Positions 1 to 8,809 of a DNA stretch of 64,000 nucleotides are shown in pieces. Under the pieces are notes generated by a model. It searched no databases, had not been told where the DNA came from, and saw nothing but the letters and a program-made list of their open reading frames with translations. Positions within the stretch are counted from its first letter, which is position 1. Each line of letters opens with the position of its first letter. Made by a program: the position numbers and the translations under genes. The stretch is taken from assembly GCA_017619335.1 (NCBI GenBank), contig JAFZSP010000033.1, forward strand, positions 62,001-126,000, in the 5' to 3' direction. The stretch comes from Bacteroidaceae bacterium. Lineage in GTDB: Bacteria; Bacteroidota; Bacteroidia; Bacteroidales; Bacteroidaceae.

Positions 1-404
1 AAGCTCTGGTCATGTGTGTCAAGACCAAGGATGTAAAGGCCGTCAGCTGCAATATCGTGGGTGGCACTGGCGAAAGCCAACAGCCAAAAGAAAGCCAACG
101 AACCTTGTAACCACGTACTTGTGGGCAGGGTGAAGGCGATGCCCGCGAAGCCGGCACTGATACACAATTGCATCAGGAGCACCCACCACCGTTCCGTCTT
201 AATGGCCGCGATGAAAGGGCTCCACAGGGGTTTGATGACCCAAGGCAGGTAGAGCCAAGAGGTATAGAGGGCCAGGTCGGTGTTGGAGAGCCCCATACGT
301 TTGTACATTGTCGTGGCAATAACCATGACTGCCACGTAAGGCAAAGCCTCCGCAAAGTAAAGGGAGGGTACCCAGGCGTATGGTCGAGAGGAGTTTGTTT
401 GCAT
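1..404 (-). CDS. MFS permease, AmpG-like, N-terminal part (runs off the left edge)
   Basis: Reading from an ATG at 404 on the minus strand, the frame is open to the window edge, giving about 134 residues (MQTNSSRPYAWVPSLYFAEA...). The segment has hydrophobic helices and the pattern of the AmpG/PAT branch of the major facilitator family: an AEALPY stretch in helix 1, a TSWLYLPWVIKPLWSP loop between helices 2 and 3, and SATHDIAADG around residue 118. Known members import muropeptides or other small metabolites; the substrate here is not readable. It lies 18 nt after the next permease gene on the same strand, to which it looks paralogous, so the two are probably co-transcribed with proS. The C-terminal part is outside the window. 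Confidence 0.8.
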   Translation of the reverse strand, partial: MQTNSSRPYAWVPSLYFAEALPYVAVMVIATTMYKRMGLSNTDLALYTSWLYLPWVIKPLWSPFIAAIKTERWWVLLMQLCISAGFAGIAFTLPTSTWLQGSLAFFWLLAFASATHDIAADGLYILGLDTHDQS

Positions 405-422
405 GATGGGAGGTGATGGGAG

Positions 423-1697
423 TTATGGGAGGGATGGGAATTGATGGGAGGGATGGGAAGCTATGTTTGTCCAGCCGATGTAGCCGGCAAGCCAGGCAGG
501 CAAGGCCAGCAGGGCGTTGAGAGTGAAGAACTGTTCAAAGCCCAAGCGCGCCACGAGCCAGCCCGAGGCAGCCATTGCTGGAAGCATCACCAGCGAGATG
601 AGGGGGACAAAGAGATAGTTGATGGTACCAGCATAGCGTTCTCCAAAGAGGTGACGCAGGAAAAGCGAACAACCGTTCAGGCCAAAACCGAAACAGAACT
701 GCGCTGTGCCGGTAGCCACACAAAGCCAGAAGAGATTGGCGGGAGGATACTGCGTCATCAGCCAATAGACCAGTGGCGACAGTCCCAGTGGAATGACGAA
801 CTTAAACAGTTGAGGGCAAGAAACATCAATCGAGGCGCGCTGTCTGCGCAGCATCTGATAACCCCAGATGAGCCCCGCCGAGAAAGCGATTACGCCCACC
901 GTTCCCTGAGCCAGACCTATCCACTGCAGCGAACAACCCAGTCCGCCCTCACTCTGAGAGGCAAATAAATAAAGTACGCGCGCGTGAAAAAGGAGGGCTT
1001 GGGGGAGGAGGAGGATAAAGAGGGAGAAAGCCCCTCCCCATACCCCTCCCCTGTTAGGGAGGGGAGAAAGATTCGTTTCGTTGACTGCAACGCCCCCCTC
1101 CACTGGAGAGGAGCTGTGAGAGAGGCTTACCAAATTCCAAAGAAGCAGGCACAGATAGACACCCGCCAAAAGATAGACTGCTGTGCTCCATGACTCTGTG
1201 ATGGCGTGGGAACGATGATGGAAGAAGACTTCCAAAGACCCGACAACCACAATCATCACGCCGTATGTCAGCACCACGCCCGACTGGGTAAAGAACATCT
1301 TCTGTCCCGAGTAGAACCGCTGCTGGGGGCGGCGCAGCCGCTGTTCATAGTACATGCGCGCCACCAACTCGTGCCACGCGGTACAGAGACAGAGGACAAA
1401 CAAGCTCAGAAAGACCCATAGCAGACGGTCTGTGCGGGCTGTGAACGAGAACGCCAAGGCCACCAACGACAGAAAAGTCAGCACCTCGGCCAGTCGCAGC
1501 TGCCAAACGAAATGACCCCAGCGACGTAGAGACGAACGCACCCAGGACTTCATCATCCAAGGAAGTGTCAGCAGTGCACAGAAAAGTGTACTACGCTCCC
1601 ACCCTACTCCCAATTGCAGAAACATCAGCAGTGCCACGAAAGTAATCATGGCACTGGGGATGGCTTCTGCTGCGAAAAGAGTGGGCAGCCACTTCAT
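423..1697 (-). CDS. MFS-type membrane transporter interrupted by an in-frame repeat insert
   Basis: A polytopic membrane protein of about 424 residues, related in its first helices to the neighbouring AmpG-like permease (AAEAIPSAM against AEALPYVAV). I chose the ATG at 1697, which starts one base after the proS stop codon and gives a natural MKWLPTLF start; a start at 1724 would overlap proS. Around residues 195-245 (DNA about 960-1110) the protein carries a proline/glycine-rich loop (SSSPVEGG, LSPLPNRGGVWGG) encoded by GC-rich hairpin repeats found elsewhere in non-coding DNA of this window, next to a TACGCGCGCG repeat. The frame is kept, so the gene may still work, with the insert falling in a loop. 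Substrate unknown. Confidence 0.75.
   Translation of the reverse strand: MKWLPTLFAAEAIPSAMITFVALLMFLQLGVGWERSTLFCALLTLPWMMKSWVRSSLRRWGHFVWQLRLAEVLTFLSLVALAFSFTARTDRLLWVFLSLFVLCLCTAWHELVARMYYEQRLRRPQQRFYSGQKMFFTQSGVVLTYGVMIVVVGSLEVFFHHRSHAITESWSTAVYLLAGVYLCLLLWNLVSLSHSSSPVEGGVAVNETNLSPLPNRGGVWGGAFSLFILLLPQALLFHARVLYLFASQSEGGLGCSLQWIGLAQGTVGVIAFSAGLIWGYQMLRRQRASIDVSCPQLFKFVIPLGLSPLVYWLMTQYPPANLFWLCVATGTAQFCFGFGLNGCSLFLRHLFGERYAGTINYLFVPLISLVMLPAMAASGWLVARLGFEQFFTLNALLALPAWLAGYIGWTNIASHPSHQFPSLP
1010..1110. repeat. GC-rich hairpin repeats inside a coding sequence
   Basis: Two CCCCTCCC/GGGAGGGG-type hairpins lie inside the permease gene. The same type of unit is seen in non-coding DNA at 15233-15252 and 63525-63605 and inside another gene at about 62640-62725. 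Immediately beside it (about 960-980) is a copy of the ATAAATAARGTACGCGCG repeat. Confidence 0.7.
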
Positions 1698-1698
1698 A

Positions 1699-3180
1699 TC
1701 AATAGGCGCGCGCAATGAGGACACGATACTTGGCAGGCTTGCCGCTCACCATATCCGTGCCAGGTGTTTGCTCAAAGTCGAAGGGCACGCAGCGGATGGT
1801 GGCCTGGGTGTCTTCCTTGATCTTAGCCTCGGTCTCGGCGGTGCCGTCCCAGTGGCAGAGGAAGAAGCCGCCGTCCTTGACGCGCTCCTTGAACTCTTCA
1901 TAGTTCTCACACTCGAAAATGTGCTCATCGCGGTACTTGCGAGCTTTCTCGAAGATGGCGGTCTGCATGTCATCCAACACCCTTTTAACGTGCTGGGCAA
2001 TGCCTTCCACCGTCACGGTCTCCTTCTCCAAGGTGTCACGGCGCATCAGTTCGATGGTGCCTTGTTCGAGGTCACGACCACCCATGACAAGACGCACGGG
2101 AACACCCTTCAACTCATAGTCGGCAAACTTGAAGCCAGGACGTTTCTGGTCATTATCATCCAGTTTCACGCTGACGCCCAGTGCTTTGAGCTCATTGGCA
2201 ATAGCGGCCAACTGCTCGCGGATGGCATCCAACTGCTCCTCGGTCTTGTAGATGGGGATGAGCACCACCTGGATGGGAGCCAAGGCGGGCGGCAACACCA
2301 GTCCGTTATCATCGGAGTGGGTCATTATGAGGGCGCCCATCAGTCGGGTGGAGACACCCCAGGAGGTTGCCCAGGCATACTCTGGCTGGTTGTCCTTGTT
2401 CAGAAACTGCACGTCAAAAGCGCGACCGAAGTTCTGACCCAGGAAATGACTGGTACCGCTCTGCAGTGCCTTGCCGTCCTGCATCATAGCCTCAATGGTA
2501 TAGGTGTCCAGGGCGCCTGCAAAACGCTCAGTCTCAGACTTGACGCCCTGCATCACTGGCACTGCCATCACCTTCTCGGCAAAATCGGCATAGACCTTCA
2601 GCATCTGGCGGGCACGCTCCTCTGCTTCTTCACGGGTGGCATGAGCCGTGTGGCCTTCCTGCCAGAGAAACTCGGCGGTGCGCAGGAACAGACGGGTACG
2701 CATTTCCCAGCGCATCACGTTGGCCCACTGATTGATGAGCAGAGGAAGGTCACGATAGCTGTGAATCCAATTCTTATAAGTATTCCAGATGATGGTCTCG
2801 CTGGTGGGACGGATGATAAGTTCCTCTTCCAGTTTGGCTTCGGGATCCACGACCACGCCGTCATGTGTCTCGTTGGTTTTCAGACGATAATGCGTCACCA
2901 CGGCACACTCCTTGGCGAAGCCTTCCACGTGTTCGGCCTCGCGGCTGAGGAAACTCTTCGGGATGAGCAGGGGGAAATAGGCGTTCTGCACACCGGTCTC
3001 CTTGAACATGCCGTCCAGAATATGTTGCATCTTTTCCCAGATGGCGTAGCCGTAGGGTTTGATGACCATGCAGCCGCGCACATCGCTCTGCTCGGCCAGG
3101 TCTGCTTTCACCACCAGTTCATTGTACCACTGCGAATAGTTCTCGCTGCGTTTAGTGAGGTTTTTGAGTTCTTTTGCCAT
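1699..3180 (-). CDS. proS: Prolyl-tRNA synthetase, archaeal/eukaryal-like (type 3)
   Basis: A 493-residue class II aminoacyl-tRNA synthetase that charges tRNA-Pro with proline. Length and architecture fit the short type 3 enzyme without the bacterial editing insertion. Visible signatures are motif 2 ([20 protein letters not shown]), the motif 3 region ([16 protein letters not shown]), an anticodon-binding domain (about 300-400, IPIYKTEEQ) and a C-terminal extension containing [15 protein letters not shown] Bacteroidetes -7 box (TAACTTTG) lies about 80 nt upstream at 3259-3266. The gene heads a run with the two downstream permeases, the first of which starts 1 nt after its stop. Confidence 0.96.
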   Translation of the reverse strand: MAKELKNLTKRSENYSQWYNELVVKADLAEQSDVRGCMVIKPYGYAIWEKMQHILDGMFKETGVQNAYFPLLIPKSFLSREAEHVEGFAKECAVVTHYRLKTNETHDGVVVDPEAKLEEELIIRPTSETIIWNTYKNWIHSYRDLPLLINQWANVMRWEMRTRLFLRTAEFLWQEGHTAHATREEAEERARQMLKVYADFAEKVMAVPVMQGVKSETERFAGALDTYTIEAMMQDGKALQSGTSHFLGQNFGRAFDVQFLNKDNQPEYAWATSWGVSTRLMGALIMTHSDDNGLVLPPALAPIQVVLIPIYKTEEQLDAIREQLAAIANELKALGVSVKLDDNDQKRPGFKFADYELKGVPVRLVMGGRDLEQGTIELMRRDTLEKETVTVEGIAQHVKRVLDDMQTAIFEKARKYRDEHIFECENYEEFKERVKDGGFFLCHWDGTAETEAKIKEDTQATIRCVPFDFEQTPGTDMVSGKPAKYRVLIARAY

Positions 3181-3258
3181 ATTTTGTTTTTATAGTTTAT
3201 TGTTTAAAGTTTAATGTAAAAGGAGGGATTTCTGCCTCCATTTTCTGTATTTTGGGCG

Positions 3259-3266
3259 CAAAGTTA
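3259..3266 (-). promoter_or_regulatory. Probable -7 box of proS
   Basis: TAACTTTG on the minus strand matches the Bacteroidetes -7 consensus TAnnTTTG. It lies 79 nt upstream of the proS start. No clear -33 TTTG was seen. Confidence 0.5.
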
Positions 3267-3330
3267 GTGAAATATCGTGAAAGAAAAGCATTATTTTGTC
3301 AGTTTTGCGTGTCGTTTAGAGGAAAATTGC

Positions 3331-3338
3331 TACTTTTG
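3331..3338 (+). promoter_or_regulatory. Probable -7 box of the OmpA-family gene
   Basis: TACTTTTG, a full TAnnTTTG match, 54 nt upstream of the ATG at 3392. Confidence 0.55.
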
Positions 3339-3391
3339 CACCCGAAAACAGTTCATTAAACACTATTAACCCTCTTAAACGACAAAAAACT

Positions 3392-4117
3392 ATGAAAGGA
3401 TTGAAGTTTTATGCACTCGGCCTTTGCGCTGCTCTGCTCATGAATTCTTGCGGTGACACCAGCAATGCCACGAAAGGTGGTCTCATCGGTGGTGGCAGCG
3501 GTGCTGCCCTCGGCGCTGCCCTCGGCGCACTCATCGCTTCCAACTCTGGCAAGGGTGCCATCATTGGCGGTGCTGCCGGTGCTGCTGTAGGTACTGCTGC
3601 CGGTATCCTCATCGGCAAGAAGATGGACAAGGCCAAGGCTGAAGCAGAGAAAGTGGCCAACGCACAGGTGACCACCACCACAGACGCCAACGGCTACGAG
3701 GCTGTGAAGGTGACCTTCGACAGCGGCATCCTCTTCCAGACTGGCAAATCTGCCCTGAGCGCTTCCGCTCAGAGTTCTCTGACCAACTTCGCTCAGAACG
3801 TGCTGCTGCAGAACACCGACATGAACGTGGGCATCGTTGGCTACACAGACAACACGCCCTTCAAGGGCAAGAGTGCCGCAGAAAGTGCAGCTGCTAACCA
3901 GCAGCTCTCACTGCAGCGCGCCACAGCCGTCAGCAACTACCTGAAAGGCAAAGGCGTGACCAACAACCAGATCAAGGAAGTGGCTGGTCTGGGCGAGAGC
4001 AATCCCGTGGCAGACAACAGCACTGCTGCCGGCAAGGCTCAGAACCGCCGCGTGGAAGTTTACCTCTATGCCAGCGACGAAATGATCAAGCAGGCTCAGG
4101 CAGGTACACTGCAGTAA
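3392..4117 (+). CDS. OmpA-family lipoprotein with glycine-zipper region
   Basis: A 241-residue outer-membrane lipoprotein. A signal peptide ends in a lipobox (LMNSC, Cys20). Residues about 29-75 are a Gly/Ala-rich glycine zipper (GGLIGGGSG, GAALGAALGALIAS, GKGAIIGGAAGAAVG) able to insert in or associate with membrane. The C-terminal half (about 100-230) is an OmpA/MotB peptidoglycan-binding domain with DSGILFQTGKSALS, VGYTDNTP and NRRVEVYLYA. The family tethers the outer membrane to peptidoglycan. It has its own promoter and a strong terminator, so it is probably monocistronic and highly expressed. Confidence 0.92.
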   Translation: MKGLKFYALGLCAALLMNSCGDTSNATKGGLIGGGSGAALGAALGALIASNSGKGAIIGGAAGAAVGTAAGILIGKKMDKAKAEAEKVANAQVTTTTDANGYEAVKVTFDSGILFQTGKSALSASAQSSLTNFAQNVLLQNTDMNVGIVGYTDNTPFKGKSAAESAAANQQLSLQRATAVSNYLKGKGVTNNQIKEVAGLGESNPVADNSTAAGKAQNRRVEVYLYASDEMIKQAQAGTLQ

Positions 4118-4141
4118 GCTTCCGAAGAATCATTTATTATC

Positions 4142-4175
4142 AAAGGGGGTTGCACATGTGCAACCCCCTTTTTTA
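4142..4175. terminator. Bidirectional intrinsic terminator
   Basis: A perfect hairpin (AAAGGGGGTTGCA, loop CATG, TGCAACCCCCTTT) followed by T's on the plus strand and preceded by A's. It sits between the convergent OmpA-family and TRIC-channel genes and overlaps the last codon of the latter. Confidence 0.9.
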
Positions 4176-4835
4176 TGGTTCTGCCTTCAGCGTTGGCAGT
4201 CCCCAACCGTACTTGACGGCGAGCATGCGAATGGCGATGGCCACGGTGCAGGAGAGGACAGCACTGCCCTCGGGACTCCAGTTCAGATGATGAAGACAGA
4301 CGATATAGACGATGCCGCCAGCCAGACAGCAGGTGGCATAGATTTCCTTGCGGAAAATGAGGGGAACCTCATTAATGAGGATGTCACGCAACACACCGCC
4401 ACCGGCACCGGTAACCACACCCAAGCAGATAGCAGCCCACGTGGGGAAGCCCAGTCCAAGGGATTTCTCTATACCAATGACATTGAACAGCGAAAAACCA
4501 ATGCAGTCAAAGAGGAACCAGGTATTGTTCTGCCGCACCAGCCACTTGCGGAAAACGATGACCCACAGGAGACCGAAGAGGCACGTGAGCAGGAAAATAG
4601 GGTCTTCAAGCCAGAACGGCGTCTTACCGATGAGCAAGTCACGCGTGGTTCCGCCGCCCACAGCAGTGGCTGTGCCCACGATGAACGCACCAAAGAGGTC
4701 AAAATGCTTGGCCGCAGACAGACGGGCACCAGAGACTGCACCAGCCAGCGTGCCCACCAGCTCCAAGATAACAAAAGACCAGGGGATGCTCAACATCACA
4801 CCCATCTGCTCAAAGAATTGCTTAATGAGTTCCAT
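4173..4835 (-). CDS. TRIC-type cation channel (UPF0126/YicG family)
   Basis: A 220-residue inner-membrane protein with about seven hydrophobic helices arranged as two repeats of the UPF0126 domain. Each repeat carries the family glycine-rich motif followed by an Arg-Asp pair: TAVGGGTTRDLLIG (about residue 62) and GAGGGVLRDILINE (about residue 145). Prokaryotic TRIC homologues form trimeric potassium-permeable channels. The start at 4835 overlaps the stop of the upstream T9SS plug gene (4822) by 14 nt, indicating translational coupling within one transcript. Confidence 0.88.
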   Translation of the reverse strand: MELIKQFFEQMGVMLSIPWSFVILELVGTLAGAVSGARLSAAKHFDLFGAFIVGTATAVGGGTTRDLLIGKTPFWLEDPIFLLTCLFGLLWVIVFRKWLVRQNNTWFLFDCIGFSLFNVIGIEKSLGLGFPTWAAICLGVVTGAGGGVLRDILINEVPLIFRKEIYATCCLAGGIVYIVCLHHLNWSPEGSAVLSCTVAIAIRMLAVKYGWGLPTLKAEP

Positions 4836-6072
4836 CTGATTTCACCTTTGCATAGCCCACGAGTGCATCATAGCGGGCACCCTGCGGACGATGATAGACT
4901 AAGATAATGTATTCGTTTTCTGTTTGATAGAAGTCACCCTCTGTCTGGGCGGTCTGCCCCACTCCATCAGCATCCAACTGCCGGAACTGATAGTTGTAAT
5001 ACCCCTGCTTCAGGAGCACGGCACCCTCATAACAGCCCGTAGACTCATCATACGACAGCCGGCAGTCAGGGTCTGGAAAACCGTTGTCCCAGAGACCCGT
5101 CACATACACATCGCCGCCGGGCAGACGGGGCGTTTTCAGGAGGAAATGGACAAAGAGGTACTCGCTCTGCGTGTCGTTGTCCTCGTCATCGGAATGACGG
5201 ATCACGTAGGCTCCGTCCTGGTCTTCGTCGTAGGTATAGTTGTGCTGGGGCTGCACAGCGAAAAGCGTGGCGTGACGGTAGGGGTCCTCAAATTCCATCA
5301 AATCCACGCCCATCCCATTCAGCCTCACGTCCAGAATCTCAAACTTGTGGAACTCAGCGCCCGCCGGGAAGATGAGCTGCCGGCGGTGGGTCCACTCCAG
5401 TCCTGTGGCTTTCTGAATGTTGGCCGGCAGATTCACCACAGCGTTGTCCCAGCGGCGGTTCTGCATCACCACCGTCTTCAGTTCCTGATGGGGATCCACC
5501 ACACGTTCTGCACCGTAACCCAACGAGAACGTCACCTGCTGGTGATGCTGATTGAAGTCGATATCGGTGTTGCTGCTCACCTGTGCAGACACGCTCATCG
5601 AGGGTTTCAGCAGGGAGAAACAGGCTTCCAAAATGGGTTCGTCATCAGCATCGCGCTCATCTGGATAAACACGGACGCGGTAGTTCCCGGGCAGTCGCAG
5701 GCGCACATCTTCATTGGGGAAACCAAAGCGGTAGTGGGTATAGAGCACGCTGGTGTTGAAGCTGGTCTCGTAGTCATCGATGGGGCGACCATTGAAACCC
5801 GAGAGATAATCGCTCTCGAAAACATCCGTGGCCGCTGTCCAGTCAGCATTACAGAACTCCACCTTATATATATATCGCGTGTAGGCGTGTGAGAGCACAT
5901 CAAAGTCTATCTCCACACGTCCTCCCAACCTCGCCACAGGTGGTTGCAGCGGGTCGCCGTTCACGATGACGCGGACGGTCTTCACCTGTGGGTTCAGACT
6001 ACGCGTCTGCTGTGCCTGAAGGGTGAAAACGGCCCAGCAGAGGAGGGAAAAGAGAAGAAATGCACGTTTCAC
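4822..6072 (-). CDS. DUF5103 protein, type IX secretion system plug protein
   Basis: A 416-residue exported protein with a signal peptide (MKRAFLLF...TLQAQ). The N-terminal beta-rich region (about 30-160, including VEFCNADWTAATDVFESDYLSGFNG) and the C-terminal domain (YVTGLWDNGFPD, GCYEGAVLLKQGYYNYQF) match the DUF5103 family, identified in Flavobacterium as the Plug that closes the SprA channel of the type IX secretion system. The start codon is GTG at 6072, and a -7 box lies only 5 nt upstream, so the mRNA may have almost no leader. The gene is coupled to the TRIC gene downstream. That the host has a working T9SS is inference. Confidence 0.87.
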   Translation of the reverse strand: MKRAFLLFSLLCWAVFTLQAQQTRSLNPQVKTVRVIVNGDPLQPPVARLGGRVEIDFDVLSHAYTRYIYKVEFCNADWTAATDVFESDYLSGFNGRPIDDYETSFNTSVLYTHYRFGFPNEDVRLRLPGNYRVRVYPDERDADDEPILEACFSLLKPSMSVSAQVSSNTDIDFNQHHQQVTFSLGYGAERVVDPHQELKTVVMQNRRWDNAVVNLPANIQKATGLEWTHRRQLIFPAGAEFHKFEILDVRLNGMGVDLMEFEDPYRHATLFAVQPQHNYTYDEDQDGAYVIRHSDDEDNDTQSEYLFVHFLLKTPRLPGGDVYVTGLWDNGFPDPDCRLSYDESTGCYEGAVLLKQGYYNYQFRQLDADGVGQTAQTEGDFYQTENEYIILVYHRPQGARYDALVGYAKVKSDGTH

Positions 6073-6076
6073 GGCG

Positions 6077-6084
6077 CAAAAGTA
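6077..6084 (-). promoter_or_regulatory. -7 box almost touching the GTG start of the plug gene
   Basis: TACTTTTG on the minus strand ends 5 nt before the GTG start codon. The predicted transcription start falls at or within a few nucleotides of the codon. Confidence 0.5.
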
Positions 6085-6127
6085 GTAAAAAGTTTAGAGT
6101 TTAGTGTGGAGAGTGTGGAGTTTTTTG

Positions 6128-6135
6128 TACTTTTG
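6128..6135 (+). promoter_or_regulatory. -7 box of the DUF1460 gene
   Basis: TACTTTTG, 26 nt upstream of the ATG at 6162, divergent from the plug-gene promoter. Confidence 0.55.
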
Positions 6136-6161
6136 CAACAAATAAGGAGCAAAATCGCATC

Positions 6162-7049
6162 ATGAGACATCGTTTACACCTCTTTTTACTCTTGTTGGCG
6201 GTTCTGTGGGCTGCCACAGAGGATATCTTTGCACTCACCTATCAGCCCGCAGACAGCACCACTGTGGTGAACCTCCTGAAGAAAGGTGTCCGACAGCCCA
6301 AGGGCGAGAACCTGATGCTCTACTTCGCCAACCAACTGCTGGACCGGCCCTACGTTGGCAAGACCCTGGAGGTGAACCCCAAGGAAGAGCTGGCTGTGAA
6401 CCTGCGGGAGTTGGACTGCACCACACTGGTGGAGAACGTGGTGGCACTGGTGCTGACCACACAGCAGCAGAGCACGCGCTTCGCCGACTTCTGCCGCAAC
6501 CTGGAGCGCATCCGCTACCGTGACGGCCGCCTCAACGGCTACGCCTCCCGCAATCATTATTTCAGTGAATGGATTCTCAGCAACGAGCGTCAGGGTCTGG
6601 TCACCGAGGTCACAGGCCATGAGAAAGACAGTCGCGGCGCTTTCTATCCTTTCGTGGAACCGCAGACGCTCCAGTGCAACTATATGACAAATCACCCAAA
6701 TCAATACCCCATGCTCAAGGGTGACGAAGAAGCCCAGAAACAGATTCAGGCCAACGAAAAGCGCATCAACGGCCGCACCATCCATTACATCCCGCGCCGT
6801 CTGCTCTCCCGCAGTCGGAAGGAACTGGGCAGTATACAAGACGGTGATATCCTGGCCATTGTCACCAAGAAAGCCGGCCTGGACGTCTCCCATCTGGGCA
6901 TCGCCGTATGGGGCACCGACGGTCAGCTCCACCTCCTCAACGCCAGCCAAATCCACAAACGTGTCATCCTGGAACCCTTGACACTGGCCGAGTACATGAA
7001 GAAGCATCCCACGCAGCTCGGCGTCAGAGTCATCAGGGTGAACAATTAA
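6162..7049 (+). CDS. DUF1460 (N-acetylmuramoyl-L-alanine amidase-like) protein
   Basis: A 295-residue exported protein with an N-terminal signal/anchor helix (residues 6-25). It matches DUF1460, an NlpC/P60-like papain fold known in Bacteroides as a cell-wall amidase. The putative nucleophile Cys86 lies in RELDCTTLVENV and a catalytic His in DVSHLGIAVW (about residue 247). It probably trims peptidoglycan or imported muropeptides in the periplasm. The next gene, a peptidoglycan transglycosylase, starts 11 nt later, so the two form a cell-wall operon. Confidence 0.87.
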   Translation: MRHRLHLFLLLLAVLWAATEDIFALTYQPADSTTVVNLLKKGVRQPKGENLMLYFANQLLDRPYVGKTLEVNPKEELAVNLRELDCTTLVENVVALVLTTQQQSTRFADFCRNLERIRYRDGRLNGYASRNHYFSEWILSNERQGLVTEVTGHEKDSRGAFYPFVEPQTLQCNYMTNHPNQYPMLKGDEEAQKQIQANEKRINGRTIHYIPRRLLSRSRKELGSIQDGDILAIVTKKAGLDVSHLGIAVWGTDGQLHLLNASQIHKRVILEPLTLAEYMKKHPTQLGVRVIRVNN

Positions 7050-7060
7050 AACACACCTCC

Positions 7061-7744
7061 ATGAAATTTCTCCGCAAACTCCAAAAAATCCTCCAGTGGA
7101 CGGTCATCTTCTTCTTCGCCTCCACCATTCTCACCGTCCTGGCCTACAAGTGGTTGCCAGTCCCCGCGACGCCATTAATGGTCATTCGCTGTGTACAGCA
7201 GGTGAGTCGCGGTGAACACCTGCGGATGCGGCATCACTGGGTTCCGTTGGAAGAGATGTCCATCTATATGCCCGTGGCTGTGATGGCCTCAGAAGACCAG
7301 CTCTTCATGGAGCATCACGGCTTCGACTTCGACGCCATCGACTCCGCCATCAAGGAGAGCAAAGCCGGCAAACGACATCGCGGAGCCAGCACCATCAGCC
7401 AACAAACCGCCAAGAACGTCTTCCTTTGGCCCGCTCATTCATGGGTTCGAAAAGGACTGGAGGCCTACTTCACCGCCCTCATCGAACTCATCTGGGGCAA
7501 GCAGCGCATCATGGAAGTCTATCTGAACTCCATCGAGATGGGCGACGGCATCTATGGCGCAGAAGCAGTAGCGCAGTGGCATTTCCACTGCACCGCCAGC
7601 GAACTCACTCGTCCCCAATGTGCACTCATCGCTGCCACACTACCCAATCCCCTCCGTTTCAGCAGCAAAGAGCCCTCTGCCTACATGCTGAAACGCCAAA
7701 CCTGGATCATGCGGCAGATGCGCCACATCCAACCTTTACCGTAA
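7061..7744 (+). CDS. mtgA: Monofunctional biosynthetic peptidoglycan transglycosylase
   Basis: A 227-residue GT51 enzyme that polymerises lipid II into glycan strands at the inner membrane. The ATG at 7061 gives MKFLRKLQ followed by one membrane anchor (about 12-33). The catalytic motifs are present: MASEDQLFMEHHGFDFDAI (with the catalytic Glu), RGASTISQQTAKN, and LNSIEMGDGIYGAEA. The open frame extends upstream to 6908, but that part overlaps DUF1460 out of frame and is not credible. The length is normal for MtgA without a transpeptidase domain. Confidence 0.92.
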   Translation: MKFLRKLQKILQWTVIFFFASTILTVLAYKWLPVPATPLMVIRCVQQVSRGEHLRMRHHWVPLEEMSIYMPVAVMASEDQLFMEHHGFDFDAIDSAIKESKAGKRHRGASTISQQTAKNVFLWPAHSWVRKGLEAYFTALIELIWGKQRIMEVYLNSIEMGDGIYGAEAVAQWHFHCTASELTRPQCALIAATLPNPLRFSSKEPSAYMLKRQTWIMRQMRHIQPLP

Positions 7745-7793
7745 CAGTTTCCGTCTATCCCCACACATTTCGTCTGTTCTTATCGTTTTGTTT

Positions 7794-8687
7794 CTAGAAT
7801 GTGTATCCATTCACGGCATCCCACTCTGGGTCGGCAATCATGCGGAAGTCCCCCCTACCCGTCTCGGCACCTCCGCCGTTATCGAAAAAACTGCCCGTGT
7901 AGCGTGTCACCTGATTGCGTATGACAGGAACATTCTCGAAGACTCTCTCCTTGATGGCATTGTCTTCGTCATCCAGAGCCGTCACCGTCAGTTTCGTCAG
8001 CACATCCTCCTCCGTGTGAGGCAAGGTGTAGATCTCATAGACTCCATCCTCACTCACTGTCCTGAATTCCGTCTGCTTACTCTGCACGATGCCATAGCCT
8101 GCCGCAGGACTAAACGTGCTCGAACCGCCCGTGTAGTAGAACTTCAGCTTCGCCACCGTCGATGGCAACGACTCATCTGTCAGCACCAAGCGGAACATTG
8201 CCACAGCGCGAATTAGCGTCAGCTCATACGTCTGCTTCTCTGCCGTCACCACCAAATCCCCATAATAATAAAAGGTGTCCGTCACCTTATTATTGGGAAA
8301 AGTCACCTTCTCCGTACTCGTGATCGTCGCGCTACCGTCACAGTTGTGCGCCATGACCACCAGCTTGTACGTCCCGGCAGCCAGCGACATCTCCACCGTC
8401 CCGTACGAACTGTCACCCTCCTTCTGCGCCACCGTCTTCACCTTCGTCCCCTCGCCGTCAAACAACGCAATGTTCAGTCGCGAACACAGTTCAGTGATGT
8501 CCGTTGCACTGCGAGAAAACGCCTCCTGCTCATACGGTGTAAACCGCAGGATGACATTCGCCTCATCCGACACTTCACCAACCGTAGCCTCGTCCAGCAA
8601 AGGCTTCTCGCAGGCTGTAATTAGCAAGACAATCAGCATCATCGCTGCCCTTGAAATCACATTTTTCATTGTTCTGCTTGATCGCAT
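7794..8687 (-). CDS. FimB/Mfa2-family fimbrial anchor lipoprotein
   Basis: A 297-residue lipoprotein. The signal peptide ends in LLITAC; an alternative start, Met7 at 8669, gives a more compact signal peptide. The body resembles FimB/Mfa2 anchors of Bacteroidales type V fimbriae: LNIALFDGEGTKV, GTYKLVVMAHNCDG, and a second beta-sandwich half ending NQVTRYTGSFF. Members cap or anchor the pilus at the outer membrane. No fimbrillin shaft gene is adjacent, so it stands alone or serves a distant locus. It is convergent with mtgA, with no clear terminator in the 49-nt gap. Confidence 0.85.
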   Translation of the reverse strand: MRSSRTMKNVISRAAMMLIVLLITACEKPLLDEATVGEVSDEANVILRFTPYEQEAFSRSATDITELCSRLNIALFDGEGTKVKTVAQKEGDSSYGTVEMSLAAGTYKLVVMAHNCDGSATITSTEKVTFPNNKVTDTFYYYGDLVVTAEKQTYELTLIRAVAMFRLVLTDESLPSTVAKLKFYYTGGSSTFSPAAGYGIVQSKQTEFRTVSEDGVYEIYTLPHTEEDVLTKLTVTALDDEDNAIKERVFENVPVIRNQVTRYTGSFFDNGGGAETGRGDFRMIADPEWDAVNGYTF

Positions 8688-8765
8688 AGTCGTTTATGAT
8701 TTATTTATTAAACTTTTTCGCCACAAAAGAATGCATGGAAGCGATGAACATGCTATTTATTATTA

Positions 8766-8780
8766 AGGTACGCGCGCGAG
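8766..8780. repeat. AAGGTACGCGCGCG repeat in an intergenic gap
   Basis: One of several copies of an AT-rich stretch followed by GTACGCGCG. The others are at about 960-980, 14838-14853 (inside rnpB) and 25090-25118 (rfbA leader), with a related one at 17117-17135. Confidence 0.5.
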
Positions 8781-8809
8781 GGAAAGAGGAGTGAAACGGC
8801 GCCATCCTG

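Noticed and set aside
1648..3195. 515-codon plus-strand frame
   Set aside because: Antisense to prolyl-tRNA synthetase, whose motifs are unambiguous.
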